From: Luidia sarsii | Taxonomy: Eukaryota; Echinodermata; Asteroidea; Paxillosida; Luidiidae | Direction of reading: 5' to 3' | DNA: 64,000 nt | Assembly: GCA_949987565.1 (NCBI GenBank) | Contig: OX465119.1 | Location: 6,918,694-6,982,693 of the forward strand | Shown: positions 12,701 to 24,700 of the stretch, one piece after another | How the letters are laid out: each line of letters opens with the position of its first letter | Numbering within the stretch: the stretch's first letter is position 1 | Notes under the pieces: generated by a model | What the model was told of the DNA's origin: nothing | What the model saw: the letters and a program-made list of their open reading frames with translations, nothing else | Databases searched by the model: none | Made by a program: the position numbers and the translations under genes

Positions 12701-15700
12701 TGTACATGTAGTTTCTCAGCAAGCTGTGGTTGCAGGGTAGCAGCCCCCCCCCTCCACATCCCCCAAGCTGTGCCTGTACATGTACATGTAGTTTCTCAGC
12801 TAGCTGTGGTTGCAGGGTAGCAGCCCCCCCCCCCTCCACATCCCCCAAGCTGTGCCTGTACATGTACATGTAGTCTTTCAGCAAGCTGTGGTTGCAGGGT
12901 AGCAGCCCCCCCTCCACATCCCCCAAGCTGTGCCTGTACATGTACATGTAGTTTCTCAGCAAGCTGTGGTTGCAGGGTAGCAGCCCCCCCTCCACATCCC
13001 CCAAGCTGTGCCTGTACATGTACATGTAGTTTCTCAGCTAGCTGTGGTTGCAGGGTAGCAGCCCCCCCCCCCTCCACATCCCCCAAGCTGTGCCTGTACA
13101 TGTACATGTAGTTTCTCAGCAAGCTGTGGTTGCAGGGTAGCAGCCCCCCCCTCCACATCCCCCAAGCTGTGCCTGTACATGTACATGTAGTCTCTCAGCT
13201 AGCTGTGGTTGCAGGGTAGCAGCCCCCCCCCCCTCCACATCCCCCAAGCTGTGCCTGTACATGTACATGTAGTTTCTCAGCAAGCTGTGGTTGCAGGGTA
13301 GCAGCCCCCCCTCCACATCCCCCAAGCTGTGCCTGTACATGTACAGTAGTCTCTCAGCTACCTGTGGTTGCAGGGTAGCAGCCCCCCCCCCCCACATCCC
13401 CCAAGCTGTACCTGTACATGTACATGTAGTTTCTCAGCTAGCTGTGGTTGCAGGGTAGCAGCCCCCCCCCCTCCACATCCCCCAAGCTGTGCCTGTACAT
13501 GTACATGTAGTCTCTCAGCTACCTGTGGTTGCAGGGTAGCAGCCCCCCCCCCCACATCCCCCAAGCTGTACCTGTACATGTACATGTAGTTTCTCAGCTA
13601 GCTGTGGTTGCAGGGTAGCAGCCCCCCCCCCTCCACATCCCCCAAGCTGTACCTGTACATGTACATGTAGTTTCTCAGCAAGCTGTGGTTGCAGGGTAGC
13701 AGCCCCCCCTCCACATCCCCCAAGCTGTGCCTGTACATGTACATGTAGTCTCTCAGCTACCTGTGGTTGCAGGGTAGCAGCCCCCCCCCCCACACCCCCC
13801 AAGCTGTACCTGTACATGTACATGTAGTTTCTCAGCTAGCTGTGGTTGCAGGGTAGCAGCCCCCCCCCCCTCCACATCCCCCAAGCTGTGCCTGTACATG
13901 TACATGTAGTCTCTCAGCTACCTGTGGTTGCAGGGTAGCAGCCCCCCCCTCCACATCCCCCAAGCTGTGCCTGTACATGTACATGTAGTCTCTCAGCTAC
14001 CTGTGGTTGCATGGTAGCAGCCCCCCCCCCCACATCCCCCAAGCTGTGCCTGTACATGTACATGTAGTCTCTCAGCTACCTGTGGTTGCAGGGTAGCAGC
14101 CCCCCCCCCACATCCCCCAAGCTGTACCTGTACATGTACATGTAGTTTCTCAGCTAGCTGTGGTTGCAGGGTAGCAGCCCCCCCTCCACATCCCCCAAGC
14201 TGTGCCTGTACATGTACATGTAGTCTCTCAGCTACCTGTGGTTGCAGGGTAGCAGCCCCCCCACATCCCCCAAGCTGTACCTGTACATGTACATGTAGTT
14301 TCTCAGCTAGCTGTGGTTGCAGGGTAGCAGCCCCCCCTCCACATCCCCCAAGCTGTGCCTGTACATGTACATGTAGTTTCTCAGCAAGCTGTGGTTGCAG
14401 GGTAGCAGCCCCCCCACATCCCCCAAGCGGTGCCTGTACATGTACATGTAGTCTCTCAGCAAGCTGTGGTTGCAGGGTAGCAGCCCCCCCCCTCCACATC
14501 CCCCAAGCTGTGCCTGTACATGTACATGTAGTTTCTCAGCTAGCTGTGGTTGCAGGGTAGCAGCCCCCCCTCCACATCCCCCAAGCTGTGCCTGTACATG
14601 TACATGTAGTTTCTCAGCTAGCTGTGGTTGCAGGGTAGCAGCCCCCCCCCCTCCACATCCCCCAAGCTGTGCCTGTACATGTACATGTAGTCTCTCAGCT
14701 AGCTGTGGTTGCAGGGTAGCAGCCCCCCCTCCACATCCCCCAAGCTGTGCCTGTACATGTACATGTAGTCTCTCAGCAAGCTGTGGTTGCAGGGTAGCAG
14801 CCCCCCCCCCCCCCTCCACATCCCCCAAGCTGTGCCTGTACATGTACATGTAGTCTCTCAGCAAGCTGTGGTTGCAGGGTAGCAGCCCCCCCTCCACATC
14901 CACCAAGCTGTGCCTGTACATGTACATGTACATGTAGTCTCTCAGCAAGCTGTGGTTGCAGGGTAGCAGCCCCCCCCCTCCACATCCCCCAAGCTGTGCC
15001 TGTACATGTACATGTAGTTTCTCAGCAAGCTGTGGTTGCAGGGTAGCAGCCCCCCCCCTCCACATCCCCCAAGCTGTGCCTGTACATGTACATGTAGTCT
15101 CTCAGCAAGCTGTGGTTGCAGGGTAGCAGCCCCCCCTCCACATCCACCAAGCTGTGCCTGTACATGTACATGTAGTCTCTCAGCAAGCTGTGGTTGCAGG
15201 GTAGCAGCCCCCCCCCCCCTCCACATCCCCCAAGCTGTGCCTGTACATGTACATGTAGTTTCTCAGCAAGCTGTGGTTGCAGGGTAGCAGCCCCCCCCCC
15301 CCTCCACATCCCCCAAGCTGTGCCTGTACATGTACATGTAGTCTCTCAGCTAGCTGTGGTTGCATGGTAGCAGCCCCCCCTTCCACATCCCCCAAGCTGT
15401 GCCTGTACATGTACATGTAGTCTCTCAGCTAGCTGTGGTTGCAGGGTAGCAGCCCCCCCTCCACATCCCCCAAGCTGTGCCTGTACATGTACATGTAGTC
15501 TCTCAGCTAGCTGTGGTTGCAGGGTAGCAGCCCCCCCCCCCCTCCACATCCACCAAGCTGTGCCTGTACATGTACATGTACATGTAGTCTCTCAGCTAGC
15601 TGTGGTTGCAGGGTAGCAGCCCCCCCCCTCCACATCCACCAAGCTGTGCCTGTACATGTACATGTAGTCTTTCAGCAAGCTGTGGTTGCAGGGTAGCAGC

Positions 15701-18700
15701 CCCCCCCCCCTCCACATCCCCCAAGCTGTGCCTGTACATGTACATGTAGTCTCTCAGCTACCTGTGGTTGCAGGGTAGCAGCCCCCCCCCCTCCACATCC
15801 CCCAAGCTGTGCCTGTACATGTACATGTAGTCTCTCAGCTAGCTGTGGTTGCAGGGTAGCAGCCCCCCCCCCCCTCCACATCCCCCAAGCTGTGCCTGTA
15901 CATGTACATGTAGTTTCTCAGCAAGCTGTGGTTGCAGGGTAGCAGCCCCCCCCCCACATCCACCAAGCTGTGCCTGTACATGTACATGTAGTCTCTCAGC
16001 TAGCTGTGGTTGCATGGTAGCAGCCCCCCCCCCCCTCCACATCCCCCAAGCTGTGCCTGTACATGTACATGTAGTCTCTCAGCTAGCTGTGGTTGCATGG
16101 TAGCAGCCCCCCCCTTCCACATCCCCCAAGCTGTGCCTGTACATGTACATGTAGTCTCTCAGCTAGCTGTGGTTGCAGGGTAGCAGCCCCCCCCCCTCCA
16201 CATCCACCAAGCTGTGCCTGTACATGTACATGTAGTTTCTCAGCAAGCTGTGGTTGCAGGGTAGCAGCCCCCCCCCCCACATCCACCAAGCTGTGCCTGT
16301 ACATGTACATGTAGTTTCTCAGCTAGCTGTGGTTGCAGGGTAGCAGCCCCCACCCTCCACATCCCCAAGCTGTGCCTGTACATGTACATGTAGTCTCTCA
16401 GCTAGCTGTAAGGCTGTTGTCGACAAGGCTTTTGTCGCGACAAAGAAAATATTCCGACATGTCGACAAGGTTTTTCGGTTGTCGCGACAAAAACAATAAA
16501 ATACATTAGCCTACCTCTAGTCATAATGGCCAATCTCTGAAAAGAAGGGAATAAAAAGGGAACAAAAAATCCTAAAATTGTGCGCTGAGCATTTCATTTT
16601 TGCTTATCCACGCCGCAAAATAATAGTAACTAAATATGTTGGAAGTTGGAAGGGATCGCGACGCGACCAAAGAAAATCTTTCACAGAACGCAGTTTGCCA
16701 TTACGATGTACAGTGTAAATACTGTCACTTCTGTATGGCGCACGTTTCTATGGCCGGTCGTAAGCAGTACAGTAGCTGGTATACGTTGCTGCACCGCATG
16801 CATTTAATACACGTGCGTACGGGATACCAGTGCAATGCAGAGATCAGGAAAGATCGTGGACGTCCGAGGGAAGGATCGAGAAATGAGATCGCACGTGCGT
16901 CGCGGTCGGTACCTAGCTGAAAGTAGCCGCATGTTTGGGCCCAAAATCCCGGCGGCCGCATATTTTATTTCGTTGAAAAACGGACCGGAAGTACATTATG
17001 TACATCGGAAAACGGCCTCCTTAGCCGCATACGTTCTAGGTTTGTCTGAATGTATGGCTGAATACGCGGCCTCCTCCGTTTCGGCTGGTTTTTGGGTGCC
17101 CAATACGCGGCTACCTTTAGCTAGGTGCGGACGGTGACGTCTTTTCTTTTCATTGAAACTATCTGGTTCTCAAACTTCCATGTACACGTACATGTGTACA
17201 TAGCCAATAGGAAAACCACTGCAGCCGCTGTGCAGCGAATTCATAAATATTCATTATTTCTTGCAGTGAGAACGCGCGCATTGCCGATCGATGACGTCAT
17301 GAATAAACAATGAGCAATCGCTTTTTTATGATTTTTTTAGGAAATTACGACTAACACCCAATATGGCACAAAAATGTTTTTGTTGTGTATAATCTTAAAT
17401 ACGAAAGCCATTTTTATTGAAATTAAGATTATCCATGAAAACTAATTTCACAAGTTCACAACTATGGCGGTTTGACATGCCCCTTTCGTTTACTACCTAA
17501 AAAAATTCCGACATTGTGACTACAGATTTTAGACTAAATCGGGTCTCTGTCGCGACAATGTCGACAGTCAGCATAAAATTCTCGCGACATGTCAACAAGA
17601 ATTTTTTTTCACGACAACAGCCTTAGCTAGCTGTGGTTGCAGGGTAGCAGCCCCCCCTCCACATCCCCCAAGCTGTGCCTGTACATGTACATGTAGTCTC
17701 TCAGCTAGCTGTGGTTGCAGGGTAGCAGCCCCCCCCCTCCACATCCCCCAAGCTGTGCCTGTACATGTACATGTAGTTTCTCAGCTAGCTGTGGTTGCAG
17801 GGTAGCAGCCCCCCCTCCACATCCCCCAAGCTGTGCCTGTACATGTACATGTAGTTTCTCAGCAAGCTGTGGTTGCAGGGTAGCAGCCCCCCCCCCCCTC
17901 CACATCCCCCAAGCTGTGCCTGTACATGTAAATGTAGTCTCTCAGCAAGCTGTGGTTGCAGGGTAGCAGCCCCCCCTCCACATCCACCAAGCTGTGCCTG
18001 TACATGTACATGTAGTCTCTCAGCAAGCTGTGGTTGCAGGGTAGCAGCCCCCCCTCCACATCCACCAAGCTGTGCCTGTACATGTACATGTAGTCTCTCA
18101 GCAAGCTGTGGTTGCAGGGTAGCAGCCCCCCCCCTCCACATCCACCAAGCTGTGCCTGTACATGTACATGTAGTTTCTCAGCAAGCTGTGGTTGCAGGGT
18201 AGCAGCCCCCCCACATCCCCCAAGCGGTGCCTGTACATGTACATGTAGTCTCTCAGCAAGCTGTGGTTGCAGGGTAGCAGCCCCCCCCCTCAACATCCCC
18301 CAAGCTGTGCCTGTACATGTACATGTAGTCTCTCAGCAAGCTGTGGTTGCAGGGTAGCAGCCCCCCCCCCCCCTCCACATCCCCCAAGCTGTGCCTGTAC
18401 ATGTACATGTAGTCTCTCAGCAAGCTGTGGTTGCAGGGTAGCAGCCCCCCCTCCACATCCCCCAAGCTGTGCCTGTACATGTACATGTAGTCTCTCAGCA
18501 AGCTGTGGTTGCAGGGTAGCAGCCCCCCCCCCTCCACATCCACCAAGCTGTGCCTGTACATGTACATGTAGTCTCTCAGCAAGCTGTGGTTGCAGGGTAG
18601 CAGCCCCCCCCCCTCCACATCCCCCAAGCTGTGCCTGTACATGTAAATGTAGTCTCTCAGCAAGCTGTGGTTGCAGGGTAGCAGCCCCCCCTCCACATCC

Positions 18701-21700
18701 CCCAAGCTGTGCCTGTACATGTACATGTAGTCTCTCAGCAAGCTGTGGTTGCAGGGTAGCAGCCCCCCCCCTCCACATCCACCAAGCTGTGCCTGTACAT
18801 GTACATGTAGTCTCTCAGCAAGCTGTGGTTGCAGGGTAGCAGCCCCCCCTCCACATCCCCCAAGCTGTGCCTGTACATGTAAATGTAGTCTCTCAGCAAG
18901 CTGTGGTTGCAGGGTAGCAGCCCCCCCTCCACATCCCCCAAGCTGTGCCTGTACATGTACATGTAGTCTCTCAGCTAGCTGTGGTTGCATGGTAGCAGCC
19001 CCCCCTTCCACATCCCCCAAGCTGTGCCTGTACATGTACATGTAGTCTCTCAGCTAGCTGTGGTTGCAGGGTAGCAGCCCCCCCTCCACATCCCCCAAGC
19101 TGTGCCTGTACATGTACATGTAGTCTCTCAGCTAGCTGTGGTTGCAGGGTAGCAGCCCCCCCCCTCCACATCCACCAAGCTGTGCCTGTACATGTACATG
19201 TACATGTAGTCTCTCAGCTAGCTGTGGTTGCAGGGTAGCAGCCCCCCCCCCCCCCCCTCCACATCCACCAAGCTGTGCCTGTACATGTACATGTAGTCTT
19301 TCAGCAAGCTGTGGTTGCATGGTAGCAGCCCCCCCCCCCTCCACATCCCCCAAGCTGTGCCTGTACATGTACATGTAGTCTCTCAGCTAGCTGTGGTTGC
19401 AGGGTAGCAGCCCCCCCCTCCACATCCCCCAAGCTGTGCCTGTACATGTACATGTAGTCTCTCAGCAAGCTGTGGTTGCAGGGTAGCAGCCCCCCCTCCA
19501 CATCCCCCAAGCTGTGCCTGTACATGTACATGTACATGTAGTCTTTCAGCAAGCTGTGGTTGCATGGTAGCAGCCCCCCCCCTTCCACATCCCCCAAGCT
19601 GTGCCTGTACATGTACATGTAGTCTCTCAGCTAGCTGTGGTTGCAGGGTAGCAGCCCCCCCCTCCACATCCCCCAAGCTGTGCCTGTACATGTACATGTA
19701 GTCTCTCAGCAAGCTGTGGTTGCAGGGTAGCAGCCCCCCCTCCACATCCCCCAAGCTGTGCCTGTACATGTACATGTAGTCTTTCAGCAAGCTGTGGTTG
19801 CAGGGTAGCAGCCCCCCCCCCCCTCCACATCCCCCAAGCTGTGCCTGTACATGTACATGTAGTCTTTCAGCAAGCTGTGGTTGCAGGGTAGCAGCCCCCC
19901 CCCCCTCCACATCCCCCAAGCTGTGCCTGTACATGTACATGTAGTTTCTCAGCTAGCTGTGGTTGCAGGGTAGCAGCCCCCCCCCCCTCCACATCCACCA
20001 AGCTGTGCCTGTACATGTACATGTAGTTTCTCAGCTAGCTGTGGTTGCATGGTAGCAGCCCCCCCTCCACATCCCCCAAGCTGTGCCTGTACATGTACAT
20101 GTAGTCTCTCAGCAAGCTGTGGTTGCAGGGTAGCAGCCCCCCCTCCACATCCCCCAAGCTGTGCCTGTACATGTACATGTAGTCTCTCAGCTAGCTGTGG
20201 TTGCATGGTAGCAGCCCCCCCTCCACATCCCCCAAGCTGTGCCTGTACATGTACATGTAGTCTCTCAGCTAGCTGTAAGGCTGTTGTCGACAAGGCTTTT
20301 GTCGCGACAAAGAAAATATTCCGACATGTCGACAAGGTTTTTCGGTTGTCGCGACAAAAACAATAAAATACATTAGCCTACCTCTAGTCATAATGGCCAA
20401 TCTCTGAAAAGAAGGGAATAAAAAGGGAACAAAAAATCCTAAAATTGTGCGCTGAGCATTTCATTTTTGCTTATCCACGCCGCAAAATAATAGTAACTAA
20501 ATATGTTGGAAGTTGGAAGGGATCGCGACGCGACCAAAGAAAATCTTTCACAGAACGCAGTTTGCCATTACGATGTACAGTGTAAATACTGTCACTTCTG
20601 TATGGCGCACGTTTCTATGGCCGGTCGTAAGCAGTACAGTAGCTGGTATACGTTGCTGCACCGCATGCATTTAATACACGTGCGTACGGGATACCAGTGC
20701 AATGCAGAGATCAGGAAAGATCGTGGACGTCCGAGGGAAGGATCGAGAAATGAGATCGCACGTGCGTCGCGGTCGGTACCTAGCTGAAAGTAGCTGCATG
20801 TTTGGGCCCAAAATCCCGGCGGCCGCATATTTTATTTCGTTGAAAAACGGACCGGAAGTACATTATGTACATCGGAAAACGGCCTCCTTAGCCGCATACG
20901 TTCTAGGTTTGTCTGAATGTATGGCTGAATACGCGGCCTCCTCCGTTTCGGCTGGTTTTTGGGTGCCCAATACGCGGCTACCTTTAGCTAGGTGCGGACG
21001 GTGACGTCTTTTCTTTTCATTGAAACTATCTGGTTCTCAAACTTCCATGTACACGTACATGTGTACATAGCCAATAGGAAAACCACTGCAGCCGCTGTGC
21101 AGCGAATTCATAAATATTCATTATTTCTTGCAGTGAGAACGCGCGCATTGCCGATCGATGACGTCATGAATAAACAATGAGCAATCGCTTTTTTATGATT
21201 TTTTTAGGAAATTACGACTAACACCCAATATGGCACAAAAATGTTTTTGTTGTGTATAATCTTAAATACGAAAGCCATTTTTATTGAAATTAAGATTATC
21301 CATGAAAACTAATTTCACAAGTTCACAACTATGGCGGTTTGACATGCCCCTTTCGTTTACTACCTAAAAAAATTCCGACATTGTGACTACAGATTTTAGA
21401 CTAAATCGGGTCTCTGTCGCGACAATGTCGATAGTCAGCATAAAATTCTCGCGACATGTCGACAAGAATTTTTTTTCACGACAACAGCCTTAGCTAGCTG
21501 TGGTTGCAGGGTAGCAGCCCCCCCCTCCACATCCACCAAGCTGTGCCTGTACATGTACATGTAGTTTCTCAGCTAGCTGTGGTTGCAGGGTAGCAGCCCC
21601 CCCCCCCACATCCCCCAAGCTGTGCCTGTACATGTACATGTAGTCTCTCAGCAAGCTATTACTACTATTAGCCAGAAAAATGTGTATGTTTCCTGTGTAG

Positions 21701-24700
21701 GCCTTTAGGGCCATTTCCACTACACCAAATAAACGTGATTACCGGTATTTGGATCGCGAATTGGATCACAATTCAAACTCTATTTTTGTTGGCGTGTGTG
21801 GATACAATAAACACGATTATTAGTTGGATTTTAATCGCGATTCGAACTCAACTAAGAGTCAGACTTTTTCAAATAATTACGTTTATTTGCGACGCGGTGT
21901 GTGTGGGAACACTCCACTGAATTGCACCAGGTTTTTTTTCATCCCACAATCATTGTGTCTACTGCTCCAACCAAGTTCAATGGTTCGATAGACCTATGGA
22001 TATACAATCCCTCAAGATTTATCTCATGTACACGTATTTACATTATAACTACATGTACTGTACATATTCAGTAGGCCTACATACCTTCGTACATGTAGCA
22101 TGTCAATTTATTTTGACATCATAACTTACAAATGTACATGTACATTGTGTAGCTCATTGAATTAAGAATCTTTCTCCTGCGATGCCTGCTCGAGCCCCAC
22201 ATTTTTATATACATTTCCAAAGTACAGTACACTCTTCCAGTCCTTTTGAGTTTAAGTTGCATGTTTCTCCCACTCATGAGTACTAGTCAACCACATTCAA
22301 CAATTAATTGTCCACAATTCGAATGTGTAATTGTTTCAACTGTAGATTCAAGGAATCTTAAACATGACTCAGTTGTCCCATGTTGGTCCATGATGTGGGT
22401 CACTATAAAGTTACATGTGATCATCAAGAGTGAAAATGTTTGCAGAATTTCTTTCAATTGAATTTAATTGTCATTTCTCTGCAAGATCTGTACATTTCTG
22501 ATTAGAACTTGTTTTCCCAAAGATACAGTTTTTAAATCATGAATAAGAGACATCTTTCAGTCATAAACCCCAAATCCTTAAATAAGTGTTAAACATTTCT
22601 TTTCAACCAGCAACCTTTCACTTGGTGATGTACTGGGTACTAGTGCTGGGCGACTATTGATTTTCAAGAGTCGATTAGTCGTTGGTGTAATAGTCGCGAA
22701 AAGTCGACTAGTCGACCATTGTTTAGTACACGCGTTTTATACATGTACATGTACAGTACACGCCATCTACACACGTGCACACATGTATGTACATGTACAT
22801 GTGTAGTGTGTACATGTGTGTTACCAGCTCTGCAGCGAACACAACAAGACCAGACGGACACTTCCATTTTCATTGTAGGGGACAAATTAAATTGTGGTTG
22901 TGGAATTAATTTAATTTCATTGGTTTAGAGGACTTACATGCATAGCTTTGTGTCATGCACGCATTTTCATGTTTTGTAAGCCATTTATTCTGAAATGGTT
23001 TCAGAACTTTGGTAAAATGTGTGTCTATTTTTGTTTAATTTAAGAACTTGACTCTATTAACCCCCCCTTTCCATTTTTGGAATGGGCCGGTGAAACTGTG
23101 GACTCATCATGGTCATGGCGGCTGTTTTTACAGAGCACGTGCAAAGCCTCCCAGAAATGTGGACCTCAAACAGGGAGTTGTTTCGTCTCTAGGCATTTCA
23201 GAATATTATGGAGAAACAGCAACTCCAACCTTTCACCAACCAGTTAATTATCCTCTGGAAGAAAAAGTACAATCTGGTCGTGCTTTCGGTGAGGTTGATA
23301 ATTTTTCGTGAAGGGTGAACGGATTAGTCCGCAACTTAATTTGCACGGGGAAAATGAACTTCCCTGCTAATAATCACGGCACGGCGTGAGTTCGTAAAAT
23401 AAACAAACTGAACTGTCGGAAGGAAAAATTATTTTGATCCCCGTGTTTTTGATCCCAGGGCTTGACTGGCGGGACCTTTCTCAAATTAAATTTGAGGATC
23501 GGAGTCGAGGGCCTGTATTCTTTTATTTGGGAAATTGGGACATTTATAATCGGAAAGCAGTCTTCAATAGTGTCGTGTATCATTTCAGATTATTTTTAGT
23601 AGAAGTCCAGCGCAAACAGTCTTTAAGTCTGTATACATTTTTTTATCAAAACTCTTTTTTCAAATAAAGTTTGCGTTAAAATAAGGAAATGAATCATTAT
23701 TTTTCAACAGAAAAAAAATAAATTACATGTACGAGGTGATTATATTTTGGTGAAAACTATATAAGTATAATGTCCATGTACACAGAAAGTTTTGCCGATC
23801 TCTGGATTTGTTCATGCCTAAAAAGTACAGCACATGTATACATGTACTGTATGTACATGTACATGTACACGTACAGTACATGTGTACATGTATGTGTACA
23901 TGTAACAATCCTCAAATCCTGCAGTTAGCACGTGGTGCGCAAGTGGGAAAGGTCATCGCACTTGTGTTCCCAGACCTCCGTCAGTACACTGAGGACGGCA
24001 GTGTCCAAAACGAATTCTGATGAATATGTAATGGCCGAATTAGAACCAATGGTACACTGGGAAGGTCTATGAATAATACATTCCCGTATGTTGGCGTGGA
24101 AACGGTAGTCTGATTGGACGACAAAACAGCACGTACATAATTATGCTCCCCAAAAACAAAATGGAACAGTCCAACGACCGACCGCCCCTTGCTACACTGA
24201 AGGCAGTGCTGTGTTAGCACTGTATACGATGGGCCGATTGCACTGTGTTTCGCGGCATGCCGTGCCATGCCGTGCCGTGCCGTGGGAGGTCGACTGGTCG
24301 AAATTCCGTGCCGTGCCGTGGGAGTTCGACTGGTCGAAATTTCGTGCCGTGCCGTGGGATTTTGACTGGTCGAAATTCCAAGCCGTGCCGTTGGAGTTCG
24401 ACTGGTCGAAATTTCGTGCCGTGCCGTGGGAGGTCGACTTGTCGTGGGGGTCGACTGGTCGACTGGTCGACGGGGGGTCGACTGGTCGCCGACAAGTCAC
24501 CACCGCGACAAGTCGACTTTCGTGAAAACGAATGTCGAAATTTCGGCATGTCTTCGCCGGTCGCGAAATGTCGGTTAGTCGACATTTCGTCCCAGGCCTA
24601 CTGGGTACACATAATATACAGTACATGTACAGTACATAATGGTGCACAGCACACTGAAAAAAATGCTCCCTCTGAGATGCAATCAGGTGTGTGTAAGGGT

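Noticed and set aside
16636..16920. 94-codon open frame also present at 20503-20787, with several Cys residues
   Set aside because: It recurs only because the whole 1217-bp element is duplicated. It is too short and unlike a hAT transposase, and I recognise no domain.
11680..19940. Many open frames of 60-260 codons on both strands (Gly/Gln/Leu-rich or Pro/Cys-rich repeats)
   Set aside because: They are readings of the 79-bp minisatellite; frames switch with C-run length and there is no start context, domain or codon bias.
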